A stretch of 64,000 bases of DNA from Halichondria panicea (taxonomy: Eukaryota; Porifera; Demospongiae; Suberitida; Halichondriidae), in contig NC_087378.1 in NCBI RefSeq assembly GCF_963675165.1, forward strand, positions 5,265,205 to 5,329,204, given 5' to 3'. The notes beneath the pieces are model-generated. The model did no database searches and was not told where the DNA came from. It worked only from the letters and a program-made list of their open reading frames with translations. A program made the position numbers and the translations under genes. Below are positions 34,110 through 52,704 of this stretch, in pieces (the stretch's first letter is position 1; every line of letters begins with the position of its first letter).

Positions 34110-34524
34110 CTTTCTACTAGCAACTCGTTGTATATTTTTAAGCAGCCCCTCCCCTCTTTTGGCTGGTGATGACACACCTTCGTTTTGTACGCATGCGCAG
34201 AATATTGTTAGGGGCTTTCCAGTAATGTTGTGATCATGTGCCATTCGCTTTGTCAGCAAACGTGGAAGAAAATGGCAGCTCACTTTCAGATCTGATAAAG
34301 AGTTGCCAGTCAGTGAATGAGACGTATAGTACATAAGGAACCTGGTGAGGATCATGCATCTGCTAGTTTGTGTCACTGTGACTGTAACTATGTGTGTAAC
34401 TATGTGTGTTCTGTCTTTCCTAGATTTGGTGTGTTGGTTCGTATGGTTGAATATTATATGTTTTTGCTTACCAGCTTAATTCATGAGTCTCACACCCAAA
34501 CCCCATCCAACCAGAGTCCCCAGA
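34110..34524. promoter_or_regulatory. Divergent promoter region four-TM gene / KCMF1
   Basis: 415 bp between opposite start codons. TACGCATGCGCAGAA near 34190 is an NRF1-like palindrome. No repeat element. Promoter function inferred from position. Confidence 0.5.
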
Positions 34525-37500
34525 ATGTCTCGAAACATGTCCAGGCATAATGGTAATTACATACTTCACACGTACACGTACACGTACATGTACATGCAGA
34601 CCTGTGTGTATGGAAGTATGTATATCTTCGATGGCCTATTAATATCATCTTAGAAGCAACTTGATGTACAGTATGCTTTTACTATGTAAAAATGAGCAAT
34701 TATGACCAATTTGTGAGTAAGAGCATCATTTTGTGATGATTACCTACTCTAAGCTCACTAGTCTGACAACTCCCATTTAATAAGGCAGGCATTTCACGGG
34801 TTTCCCCTTGTAGAATAAGATGTGTGATCGAATTGTATACCAGCTGATCTCGTCTCTACATACATGTTAGCAAGCTTGTTGAAGATTCTGTATTCATTTA
34901 GCAAAATTTTACGGGTGTTCATATGTACATGTATCTGTTGTGAGAGTTGTGTCACATTGTGTCAATCTTACTGTGTCTCTATCTAGCTGATCACCCTTTA
35001 GTTGCTATACAAACAATGAAGTGACTGATGGCATGTTGTTTAGTGTACAAACACTTTGTACGCGCACACACACACACTCAGGTGTCAGCTGTGATGCTTG
35101 CGGGAAGGGAGGGTTCTCTGGAAATCGTTACAAATGCCTTGTGTGCTACGACTTTGACCTCTGTGGTGACTGCTATAGTTCTGGAGAGACAGGAACCGGC
35201 AAACACAGCAGCAGCCACCCAATGCAGTGTATACTCACTAAAGTCGATGCTGGTAAGTAAGTCATGTAGGTACACTGTATGAATATGTGTTTGAATTGAG
35301 CTGATAGTGTTCTAGCTGTTCTGGTGGATAGGATGTGGTGGCATGCTATGATGGTTTACAAAGAGTGCGCACGACTAGTTAAGGGGGCATGCAATCATGA
35401 ACCTGCCTGGATTTGTATGTGTACAGCAATTACGTTGCACATGTGCATGACCGAATGTTTGTTGTAAGGCGGCAGTAGCAATACCTCTCACATGCTAACA
35501 TGGTTTATCTTTGATTCCCCTATACACCTTCAGATTTGTTTTTTGGTGGTGACTCCCAAAGCCCAGAGCATGCCCAGTCATTCACTTGCCCCTTATGTGG
35601 TCAACTGGGGTTCTCCGAGCCAGAGCTGAGAGAACACGTAACCAAACAACACGCTGACGGGGTGCCTCAAGAGGTCATCTGCCCGGTTTGTGCCACTCAT
35701 CCCTCAGGGGATCCTAATCATCTCACTGATGACCTACCCACGCATCTTACTGTCGAACACCGAGCACTCAGGGAAATGGAGATATCCTCTCTGATATAAC
35801 TACATGTTCGTGCTACACACACCCTTGTTCTACATGTATTGTACTTGCTTATATTAAAGCGGCTTGGTGACTGCACGTATCTGTCTACATGTATGTTTTC
35901 ACTGTACATGTAAAGAATGTAACTAGTGCTTAGTCTTAGGCTCAACAAATCAGACCTGAAATAGAATGTTGCACTCCTTGACCCTCTCTCACCATGACCC
36001 CACTGTTCAGAGCAGGGTCCGCAGACTAATAGGGCGTCGAAGAGCAGGGCTTGATCGTTACGTTGGCATGTTTCGGGAGAGTGGACAGGCTCAGGACAAT
36101 GTTGACCCCATCACTGAGCTTCTATCACAGCTCTCAAGTAAGTAGCAGTAGCAATGTGGTCCATTGCCTAGTATTATAGTATTATATAATATGGAAGTAG
36201 CAAGCCAACGAAAGGGTGGTGTCATTGGGGAAAGGCAAGTGTGACTTACAACTATATGAAGTGTAGAGGTACACCCCAAGATATTGACCATACTGACCAT
36301 GTTGCCTATTGACACAACCACCCTTTGTCGCTGCATATGTATTAATAAACTGTTGCCAGCCATGGCAGAGTAATTGTACCTTTCAACCCTCCAGTATTTT
36401 TATGTTAGTTGTCTTTTAACCTTTTGTGACGGCTCCAATACTTCTTTGCTGACTTTGCTGTGATTCTAGTCCCAGTGAAACCTGTTTGTATCGGGAAGCT
36501 AAACACATCATTACACTATGTCTTACTATACCCTACGCCCGCCCGACAGCTTAAGGTTAGGATATAGTGTTTCGCCCACGCAAGAAAGTGGGCGTTCCCG
36601 CTCAGCATCTGTACAGCAATTTAGGTAAAGCTAGCTACAAAACTTCTGCGTCAGTTTTCTACCTTCTTAGCTGATGATCATGTCCTATTTAAGAATGATC
36701 TAATTAAACAAGGTATGGGGCAGGGCCAGATGTAAACATTTCATAGAGAATCGAGACTCTGCAGCTGCAGAGCGCTCACTTTACTGTTCATTTTTGGATC
36801 ATTTTTGCGTATTGATAGTACAAAAGAGCAGATATGACAGAACAAGTATCACAATAAAGAAATATCTAAACATCTGGCTCTAAGGTAAGTATAGATCTTG
36901 TCATAGAGCTCTTGTATGTCACTCCATGGCCTCTGTAGCTCTAGAAAACTGACGCCAAAATAAGGAGTGTCCACCACAGATCTCTGATGGCTATTCTACT
37001 CTTCATGTACTAAAGACAAACAGTTTTAGCTTGAATATGAATATTATCATTGCCTGTATTGATACAAACTCTTCATTACTTTCAATGGCCATGAAATAAA
37101 TAAAAACATATGCCTACCAGGCTGTGGCAGCCTAGTGCTCCAATACTAACGTAGTTTCCACTCCTCTGGCTATGACAAATATTATAGCACCACACCTCGG
37201 CAGAGAGTTTAGCACTTCAGTTAAATGTACCTAAGTTCAGTATAATAAATTATTATGTTAATTAGACATGTACATGTACCGTAAATGCATGTACGTTATG
37301 GTGGAAATTTTATCCGAAAATTCTAACTGCGAAATTATTATGCGCAATAGGTTCTACAGTTGTACGTCACTATTCTGAGCTGTATATACGAATATTTAAA
37401 ATTAATTGAGCAGTTTATGAATACAAAAATTTGCACCAACGAAAATTACCCACTGTTATAGTATTTCCACCATAAAACTTATGTTATTCACACGCACACG

Positions 37501-40417
37501 CACACGCACACACACAAACCTTCCTCCAGGTAGTGGCAGTCATGGTGGGCAACGGCTTGCTCCCACTGATGTTCCTCCTCACATACAACAGTTGCTTGAC
37601 CAGCAGGAAAGACAAGCTCTCGAAAGGCGATCTCCCCTAAGGAGACCAATGTATCGCAAGATAACCTCAGGGGCAGGTGGACTGCTGACATCAGATACTC
37701 ACAGTTTAGCTGGTTAGCCTCATAAGAATGCAGTTACATGAAGGTACATGTAGCTGCTTCCATACACTAATACAGTAACAGTGAGCAATAACATGTAAAA
37801 GATGGTGGTAGCTTTTGCATTGGTCATAATTATGCCTCGGTGCGCATGCGCAAGCGAGGTATACGGTAGTGTGTGTGTGTGTGTGTGAGTTTGCATGCAG
37901 AAAATTAATGTTTGTCATGATGTATAAAAGCAAGAGAACTCTTGATAAAAGCAGCTTTATGTTATGTATAGCTTTGGCATCTCCACCGAGGCATCAGCAC
38001 CCGTGGTGCTTTCATTAAGAGTTCATTGTTGTGTATATAAGTAAGTGATAATGACCAACTGCATTTGTCAACCAGTGACACTAAGTATGTATCAACGAGG
38101 TAATACATCCTTTGATGGTCCAATGGCACATAACTTCAACCACTAATTCCACAAAACTTTCCCTCATCGCCTTCGCCATTCCAAATGTATGTGTGTTAAT
38201 GGTTTCTTGGGTAGCTTCCTTTGATGGTTTAATGGCACATATATAACTTCAACCACCAATTCCACAAAACTTTCCCTCATCGCTTCGCCTTGTTAACCCT
38301 CGGTTGCAGTAGTCTGTCAGTCAGTCTGTGTGTCCGTGTGTGTGTCTGTCGCTCACCTGGTGATTTAGGCATCACAATTTGTACGTAGGGAAAATTGTAG
38401 CATTAAAACTAAGGCTTAAAATTTGGCAGATTTTACAAAGAAGTCTTTGTTTCGCAGAAAAGGCGAGCTAAACCTAATTGCGTACTACTAAACGCGGCTA
38501 TTATTTGAAACATAAACCAATGTAATTAGGTGCGGCTATTATTCTAAACATAAGCCAATAATTACTGATTGTTTGTGGAAAGGGTCAATACAATAGAAAG
38601 CTAGAATTGTGTCTGGTTTGTCTCTGTTAGCCGACTCTGGGATCCTACTCCAGGAGCCATACTTCTCTGTATAAGACTCCAGGCTTCTTTGCTGTGATCC
38701 TAGTCTACAGTGCATATAAAACCCTGTTCTCAAATGTTTCAGCATGCCTCCAGTCTCGTTTAGCTCCTGAGTTGCTGTGCTAGACAGTTTAAATAAGTCA
38801 TACATGATATTCATCACTACATGCACTGCATTATTATTATAACTCTTCTGATTTCTTTATAATCGTGTCACGTCACCAGCCGAGGGTTTGCACTTTAGTG
38901 CTCTAGTTATATCTGTGTTGATAGTTTGCAAGTGGACACTGGTGTACTTATCCCCAGTTATGCATTATGTTGCCCGGGCAACAGCCATTCAATCCTTACT
39001 TTTGTTTTGTTACGTACTTGTATCAATTAACCACCCTTCCCTATCCTTCCAGGTGGTAATGGACTGTTTCAGGCGTCCCTCTCTAAAGACCCATTTGAGG
39101 TATCCAGGAGCATAACTATCGACTTGGACAAGGACAAGAAGGGATCCAGTCACTCTCTGGAGCCTGACAGCAATCACCTTTTAGCCAGGTACACAGTGCT
39201 TATTGTTTTTATCAGGAGTGCATGAACTCCTGTTTTCATGTGGATTCGTATAGCGGGTATATTTCGAGGCTATAAACTTTAGCGATTTTCACTGACCAAA
39301 CATGTACCGGGAACATTTATACCCACGAATTTAAGTACCGTATAGCGGGTAATTTTCGTGGGGAAAAATATTTGTGGTTTTGTGGTTGGATGTCTGACCA
39401 CGAATATTTTACCCACGAATGAAGCGACCTTGCCTACCTTTACCTACAATCCAAGTAGCAACCACGAAAATATTACCCACGAAATGTATCAATATTGCTG
39501 AACCACGAATATTTTGCCCCCCCCCCGAAAATTACCCGCTATACGGTATTAGTATCATAATTATGCTGCTAGTCCGTAAAAGTTAAATCCTTTTGTTTAT
39601 ACCCTCGAAATATACCTGCTTGTACGGTATGCCATACTCTACCGATTACGCCCACCCCCACTTTGAGTGAAAGTTCCTATATAGGCTAATTTGCCTCAAG
39701 AATACGCCCACTTGTATACTTTTCCTTTATACCTACATGTAGCTACTCTCCACTATTGTTGTATATTGATGTATTTCAAAGCTGGCAGGTTTCAGACGCA
39801 GACAGAAAGACTTGTAGTTCTGATGAGTGGACGTAATTTCGAGGCAAAACTACTGTTTTTGAAATTAAGCCCATCCCACCTGTAGATGTTTTGTAGCATG
39901 CAATTAGGGTGGGCGTAATCTTGGTATGCTTTATCAAAGGCCGCACTCAAATAGTAACCTCAGTGAACTTTGGGGCTATGTCTTTGCACGTGGTAGCTAT
40001 ATTGGTATATAGCTAGCTAGATAACAGCTTGTTGCTTTTAAAAGACTTTCTCATGGCAGAGTTCGTTGGTTTTGATGACAAACTAAACGCTATTGATTTA
40101 GCTGGGGCTAATAAACGCCTCTCTTGAATAGTGACCTCTCTCGAATTGTAGCCTCCTCTGCCAGCAAAATGAAACATTTAGTTGCCCGGCCTCTGATCAA
40201 GCATATACGGTGTGTATATTAATACGTACTTGTGTGATACCATTATTTTATTTGTTGTGTTTCACTCTATTCACACAGTTCTGCCCAGCCACAGCTAACA
40301 GAAGAGGAGCAAGTAGAACTGCACAAACGTCGTGTAGATAAGAGCCGTTTTGTGCAAGAACTCTTACTCTCTACTCTAGCATTTTCTGATAGCAGTAGCG
40401 AAGGGGAAGATACGTAG
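34525..40417 (+). CDS. KCMF1: KCMF1-type E3 ubiquitin ligase (ZZ zinc finger + Di19 zinc fingers)
   Basis: Potassium-channel modulatory factor, an E3 ligase acting with UBR4. Seven exons join in phase to 349 aa: 34525-34552, 35082-35252, 35534-35781, 35993-36137, 37530-37712, 39053-39188, 40279-40417. The start MSRNMSRHNGVSCDAC matches the family N-terminus. The ZZ finger is CDACGKGGFSGNRYKCLVCY with DLCGDCYSSG and HPMQCILTKVD. Two Di19-type C2H2 fingers follow: FTCPLCGQLGFSEPELREHV and VICPVCATHPSGDPNHLTDD. After these are VRRLIGRRRAG and DPITELLSQLS, then the conserved end VDKSRFVQELLLSTL and an acidic tail. Exon 3 runs into a stop unless the intron is read as AT-AC; that join gives HRALREME-HDPTVQSRVRR, which is collinear with vertebrate KCMF1. 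CA microsatellites lie next to the acceptors of exons 2 and 5. Confidence 0.95.
35782..35992 (+). other. Probable U12-type (minor spliceosome) AT-AC intron in KCMF1
   Basis: The intron begins ATATCCTCT, close to the U12 donor consensus ATATCCTTT, and ends CTCAC. TCCTTGAC (35975-35982), matching the U12 branch-site consensus TCCTTRAC, places the branch adenosine at 35981, 11 nt before the last base. There is no GT or suitable GC donor between the conserved VEHR codons and the stop codon, and the AT-AC join is in phase and collinear with KCMF1. Length 211 nt. Confidence 0.85.
37833..37993 (+). repeat. Short family C element, 161 bp
   Basis: Bounded by TGCCTCGGTGCGCATGCG and CTCCACCGAGGCA with a GT microsatellite after the left end. 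It is much shorter than the 700-bp copies, so it is an internally deleted form. KCMF1 intron 5. Confidence 0.8.
38108..38285. repeat. Two-copy direct repeat, spacing about 105 bp
   Basis: TCCTTTGATGG then AATGGCACATA, ACTTCAACCAC and AATTCCACAAAACTTTCCC TCATCGC occur twice (38108-38170 and 38217-38285) with small differences. KCMF1 intron 5. Confidence 0.75.
38293..38891. repeat. Element with AACCCTCGG inverted ends
   Basis: TTAACCCTCGGTTGCAGTAG on the left and CAGCCGAGGGTTTGCAC on the right are imperfect inverted repeats. The right-end sequence, including CACTAAAGTGCAAACCC in inverse, recurs near 18105 and, weaker, near 15410. Limits approximate. Confidence 0.5.
39337..39548. repeat. Family A element
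   Basis: ACCGTATAGCGGGTAATTTT and AAATTACCCGCTATACGGTA ends, TA on both flanks, interior nearly the same as 5134-5341. KCMF1 intron 6. Confidence 0.85.
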
Positions 40418-40711
40418 CACTTGTGTGTCAATTTAGTCTATGTTGCTTTAAGTTTGCATAATAATAATAATTACTGTCATAATTAATTTTATTATTCATA
40501 ATTAATTGATTTTGTATCAATCAAGTGATAGTTAAGTTTGTGGGGTTAAGGTAGTTGCAATGGTGAGGGTCATTCAGAACGGATGCTTTAGAACTTGCAA
40601 ATGGAAACAGAAGCCCTGCGTTTAATACGGCATGTTTAGTGTCAGCAAACTGTAATAGGAAACTACTATAAGCCTGCTGGCTACATCTAAATTCTGTTGA
40701 AAACTGAAGTG

Positions 40712-47263
<6,552 letters not shown>

Positions 47264-48189
47264 CAATTAATAGATCTATATTTATTTTATAGTCATTACA
47301 TGCATGTATAGTCGTAAAGAAGAGGCTACATGTGTAGAGCATAATACTGTATAGCGGGTAAATTTTTGTGGGGTAAAAATTCGTTTCAACTGGAAAACGG
47401 TGATTTTCGTGAGTATAAATTTCGTTTGACTTCATTATTGCTTGCACTGCATTGCATGCATTATAGTAAGCCTATGTTTTCGTGGGTAAAAATTTCGTGT
47501 ACCTACAAAAACAACGAATTTTTACCCCACGAAAGTTACCCGCTATACGGTAGTACACGTTTGGTATGACTGTAGACTCTATATAGTAACCATACACCAA
47601 AACCAAAGCACCCTCTACTCTATACCGAAAACATGTACACGGAAAAAATGTCAATGTGGTGTGTGGTGCTTTAGGTTGAATCGTCTACATCTTGGGTATC
47701 ATCATTGATCATCGATCATCAGGTATATTGACCACATCCTGGATATTATACCCAGGCATGTACTGTATTTACAACAGTAACGCAATCGTTTGATATCTGA
47801 CCACTATGACAAAATCCTCTATATCCTAGACTGTAAACAAACTACTGTACATGTATAGCAGGTAATTTTTGGGATTGAAACCCCCGCCCAAATATTTTGC
47901 CCATGAATGAAACGATCAGCACGCACTACAGCCAGAGTGATGAAATCAAGCCATGAACTGACTAAAATAACAATAACTCCTGGAAATTATTTGGACAATG
48001 TGAATGGCAAAAAGAGGTCAAATGGTGGAGAGGGAATGTTGCATTGAGAGTCAGATCAGATAACCCTCTACCTCCGGACCTCAGAAGATGTGCAATAAAG
48101 CGATTATTTATACTGATAATATTTCAGCGTTACAATTTGTGGTTGCATAGAAAAATGTTATGAATAACCTTAAATTGATCACACAATAA
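47264..48189. other. Convergent intergenic gap RTK / AMBRA1
   Basis: 926 bp containing a family A element (47346-47551). A short ATCATTGATCATCGATCATC run lies near 47701. The remainder up to 48189 shows no gene or repeat that I can name. Confidence 0.6.
47346..47551. repeat. Family A element
   Basis: Ends ACTGTATAGCGGGTAAATTT and AAGTTACCCGCTATACGGT. Same sub-group as 4360-4566 and 20513-20716. Confidence 0.8.
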
Positions 48190-51100
48190 CTATGCCGAGT
48201 GGTGGGTACAACTGTCGAAAAGTTCTAATGCTCTCCAAAACAATACATTACCCCCTTTGGCAGTTCCAATGCATGCCCCATAGCCATGACCAGCTGCCAG
48301 AGGCATCCACACAGCCACATTCGACCCACGGCTCGGAATTGAATACACCCTCTGTGAACATAAAGTTATTGCAGTGTTAACTCAGGGCTATATAGACAAT
48401 ACACCATAACATAGTGCTGAGATTTATGGCACTTTGCCTGCCTTTTGGATCTGTTGGTTTACTGCCATAATTATAATCTCTATGCCATGCATGGTGTGAG
48501 TTCCTACGTGCTAGATAATTTACTCCCCTACCTAACAAGGAAGTTATCAATAAAGAGACAGGTGAATATTACAGTTCCTAGCCTCAGTAGGAAAGTAAGA
48601 TATACTAACAACAAAGTGCGGTGCCACTTCAAACTCTCAAAGTCATTAGCATTTAGTAGTAATGATAGTTACCTCCAAGTGTAAATCTATAGATGAAAGA
48701 GTTTCATCATCAGTAGTTTTCGACAAGCGGTGTGGAAAGCTAAATCGACGTATTTCAGTATCACTTGGTACTCTTGATTCCTAACATCAAGGATATCAAA
48801 ATTGTACATAATGAGTCATAATAATACATACGTAATGAAAGGTGCTCCTTTGTGCCACAAAGCCCAGCAAGAGATACCCAGAGCATGGGGAAAGGTCTAC
48901 GCTCACTAGGTTATCTGTATGAAAAATGAGCCGGCCATAACTATACATACAGCAAGTTATTATACTGAAAACTGGGTGCTGACCTCTTGCAAGAAGGAAA
49001 CTGTGCAAGCACACTCCACAAGAATCATCAAGTATAGAGTACAAACACAACTTGTGTGCGCTATTTTTATGAATAATGGAGATGACAAAGTTGGTAGTCG
49101 TAACAAAAGAGTGAGGGCTAAGCACTCTAGCTCCTGTGCACACCAATCGCCAATTTCGTGCCATTGTTGGTGTTGTGGAGCAGTCTCCAAGACTGACGAT
49201 TGGATCCTCATTCCTAGTCAAAGCTGGAGGGTGGTTCTTATGAAAAAAGTGAAGCCCGAGTGTGTATGTTGTTGGCCCACTGCATTGTAAAAGGCACACA
49301 GCATGTTATAATCATAGGGACAAATTCAGACAGTGATCATTTCCAGCTTACGTGTACATTTCATCTGGTATAGTGCTGGTAGCAACGATAATTTTACTCT
49401 CGAAGGGATGGTGCTGAACAAGCCTAAAGGGATAATTGCATGAACACGGATTAATTACACCAGTGCCTTCATCAAAATGGGTCAACATTTTTTATGGCAT
49501 AAATCTTCAAGTTGCACAAACAGCTGGGTATAAATACACAGAGGAGGTTAATACCTTAGCCTTCATTCCGTAATGAACGTACAAAATCACCAAACAATCA
49601 TTATACCTCACCACCCGATATGGCGGCTCTGTCTGTGTTCTCCACACCTCTGACAGGTCAGCTGATGAAAGGAGACAAAGGTAGCTCTTAACAGCCACCA
49701 GGAGCAGGTAGGGGTGGGTGGGCAACGGGGTGATGGAGTTCACAGGAGAGGAAACATCAAGATTGAACGAGCACACGTAGGTTCCGCCTTTCTGTAAAAT
49801 TGGCATGTAGCATGGAATGTAGTGGACACAACAATCGTGACACTCTTCTGTACTGTATTCTACCGAGATTACTCCCACCCTAATGCATGCTACACATCAA
49901 CTACCGCGGGTAATTTTCGGGGGACAAAATATTCGTGGTTCAGCAATATTGAGACATTTCGCGGGTAATATTTTCGTGGTTGGAGCTTGCACTGCAGGTA
50001 AAGGTAGGCAAGGTCGCTTCATTCGTGGGTAAAATATTCGTGGTCAGACCTCCAACCACGAATATTTTGCCCCACGAAAATTACACGCTATACGGTATAC
50101 CAGGTGGAAGAAAACAATAGTTTTGTCTCGAAATTTCGCCCACCCAAAGTGTTGCCTCGAAATTACACCCACTCATTAAGAAACTGTTTTTCTGTCTGAG
50201 TCTGAGTAGGAGGAGCACATAATGCTTTTCTAACTCCCCAAAATTCTAGAGACGGTTGTCATTATTCCCCAACATTATACCTACCTTAAGGTTACTATTA
50301 TAGACGGGTAGTAATTTCAGATTTTTCTCTTTTTTTAGGGTATATATTAATTTTGGCGAATTTAGCACAATTTGTCAAAAGATGTGAGTTTTAGGAAAGT
50401 TTGGGAGTCAGATATAGAAAAAGGTCTAGCTTGCTTAGTATACTCTCAGAAGTGAGATTCATTAAATGCGTTATTATTAAGAATTTAGTACCTGTTTATA
50501 GTATCGTATGGTGGACATTTTCATATAATTATTTCGTATTGAAGAGCATGATACGAAAAATTATTAATTATTCTAGATTCAACGTCACTATCCTGAGCTG
50601 TCCAAATATTTAAAATACGAAATATTTAAATGGTAGTTCATACGAAAATTTGCACCAATGAAAATTACCCGCTACAGTAGTAAAATCCCATAGTTCAAGA
50701 GCACAGTTATATAGCACACATTGACACAAAAATATGAATTTTGGATAACTGTAGCTTCCCCTAAATTGTTGTTTGCAAACGGGATGCTCAAAATCCACTC
50801 TGATCTTCATAGTCCACTTCATTCTGAGCCTCAATTCAAGCAAATTAGCCTTTCACTCAAAAGCAAGGGGCGTAGTAATTTCGGATATGGGTGTAGAATA
50901 CGGTACATTATACATAGTTGAAAAGTGCTCACTATAATGTACCTCTGTACAACTTACATAGATATTCCATTTGCAAACTTTTCCATCCAGACTACCCGAG
51001 TACAAAATGTGAGAATGGGATGGGTCAAAGGTCAACACCCATGGTGTCCGATCATGTCCAGAAAGGGTTTTCCAAAAACGAATACATGGTGTCATGTGAC

Positions 51101-52439
51101 CAATCACTATATCATGAGTGAGGTGGCCACTGGCAAAATACTTCCTAAAAAAGAGAAATACCTTGATAAGACATTAGCCTTTAATATTTGTAGATCTATA
51201 TACTTCTAGCTAAAATTTTGCACTATCTAGAATGGCTGCAAACTTTACTTTCCTTCTTACCCATCACAAGAGAAGGCAACTGCCATAGTAGAACTTCTCT
51301 CAGCCATCGCTGGACTGAGGGTAGTCTATAGAACAAAGGTGACAATCAAGTTACACAATAGAGCTACAAATGACCAGACGGTGCCGGGTCAAGTGCCTGC
51401 CTACCAAGCGTCTAGGTAGCGATTGGTGATACTTATTCCAAGAAGTACCGTAATTCAGAGCCTCCAAGTAGAAACATTTCTTTTCAGTATCATTTAATAA
51501 GGGGCGGGGCAAGCGAGACTAGATAAGCACGTGTTTCAGTATCAGACTCACCACCAGCATAGGGCGCGCATAGAGTTACTACAGCTGTCTAGGGATGCTA
51601 CTAGACACTTCACTGTCCATTTTACAAAACTAAGGCCAGTTATTCTGTAAGCTAACAAAAGGTCACTAATATACTGCTGTGTCACTGTATTAGAAGAGAG
51701 AAATTCGTATAAAACTGTACACTTGGAGGCTCTGAGGCCTGGAAGCACTAATACTCCGCATAAATCAAAGAAGCTTCAGCTGCAATAAGGACAGTCGAAA
51801 GCAGTTAGAGATTAGAGATTACGCTCGTTTTATAGTAATAGTGCAATCAATCATTGATCGCAAACTTTGACCTATTTTTTCTCATAATATACTACCGTAA
51901 GACCTCGATTTAAAGCGATACTTTTTAATAATTACGAAGCCAGAGGTCGCTTCTTTTGGAGGTTGAACAATTATATTAAAGTCCTGGTGTCGCATATTTA
52001 GAGGGTCGCATCTAATTGGAGGTAACTTTACAGAGTCTACTTGCCTTGATTTCAGGCCGCTTAAAAACAGACTGATTTTCCAGTGGGCTACAATCGAGGC
52101 TAGGGAGTGGCTACATTTACCTCTATTTAGAACGTGACTAATTGTAAATGCTATTTTTAGAGGTCAGAAAATTGCTGAGCTCTTGGGTGTCGCATATTTG
52201 GAGGGTTGCCTTAAATCGAGGTATTATTACGGTATACAGAATGTGTTTATAAACCAGAGGCCTTCAATTTCAGCGCTACAAATAAGCATGATAGCATGAT
52301 ACACCCAGCAATACACCTTGATTTTCTGACTAGCCATTTGTCGGATTGCACAGTCCTCACAGAACCTTCCTAGCAGCCCATGCTCCCATTGCTCCACTGG
52401 CAACCACTTCCTTCTCTCCAGGGCAACACAAATATTCAT
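48190..52439 (-). CDS. AMBRA1: AMBRA1-like WD40 protein, compact form
   Basis: AMBRA1 is the WD40 receptor of CUL4-DDB1 that targets D-type cyclins and acts in autophagy. Nine exons join in phase to 421 aa: 52439-52317, 51325-51261, 51144-50958, 49791-49612, 49413-49352, 49279-48984, 48914-48832, 48780-48673, 48351-48190. The N-terminal part has MAVAFSCDGKYFASGHLTHD and SGHDRTPWVLTFDPSHS with YSGSLDGKVCKWNIY, then LPTHPYLLLVAVKSYLCLLS. The C-terminal part has KLCLYSILDD, LVSVDLSPCSGYLLLGFVAQ and VAVWMPLAAGHGYGACIGTA, matching the AMBRA1 C-terminal blades ([20 protein letters not shown] and the LGLAYGTNKGDLV type end). The family in vertebrates is about 1,300 residues because a large disordered region splits the propeller; here only about 100 residues lie between the two parts. 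The long Ser-rich tail is also absent. Confidence 0.88.
49902..50096. repeat. Family A element
   Basis: ACCGCGGGTAATTTTCGGGG and AAAATTACACGCTATACGGT ends, interior inverse to 5134-5341 and 39337-39548. It lies in AMBRA1 intron 3 (49792-50957). A further remnant (GAAAATTACCCGCTACAGTA) ends near 50681. Confidence 0.75.
51893..52234. repeat. Inverted-repeat element with TACCGTAA-ACCTCGATTTAA ends, about 340 bp
   Basis: TACCGTAAGACCTCGATTTA at left; TTAAATCGAGGTATTATTAC then GGTA at right. Internal direct copies of TCGCATATTT-GAGGGT occur at about 51990 and 52190. AMBRA1 intron 1. Confidence 0.75.
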
Positions 52440-52704
52440 ACTTGGAGAGCTCGTTTGGCAATAGCAACTCTCAGCTGCACGTAGATATAAGTAGATCTAG
52501 CTAGCTACACGTACAGTATGTACACGTAGACTAGGTACGTCTACATGAAGAGAAAAGAATGCATGCTCAATCCAGGTCAAAGTTGAGGTCACACCCTTCC
52601 TCCACATTCGATATTCATGCTCTAGCAGTCTCAGAGTAGAGTCTCTGAGTTCGAGTACGAGTACAGTCTAATGCACAAGCACTAGATCAATCAAGAATTA
52701 AAGT
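52440..52704. promoter_or_regulatory. Divergent promoter region AMBRA1 / PGM3
   Basis: 265 bp between opposite start codons. Short palindromic runs TAGATCTAGCTAGCTA and GTACAGTATGTACACGTAGAC occur near 52490-52530, and a GAGTTCGAGTACGAGTAC run near 52650. Promoter role inferred. Confidence 0.5.

Noticed and set aside
35782-35799. Stop codon after SSLI as the true end of KCMF1
   Set aside because: The protein would lack the C-terminal half, including the strongly conserved FVQELLLSTL end found in frame at 40279-40417. The AT-AC intron explains the break.
48919-49290. 123-codon plus-strand frame opposite AMBRA1
   Set aside because: Shadow of the AMBRA1 exon 48984-49279 on the minus strand.
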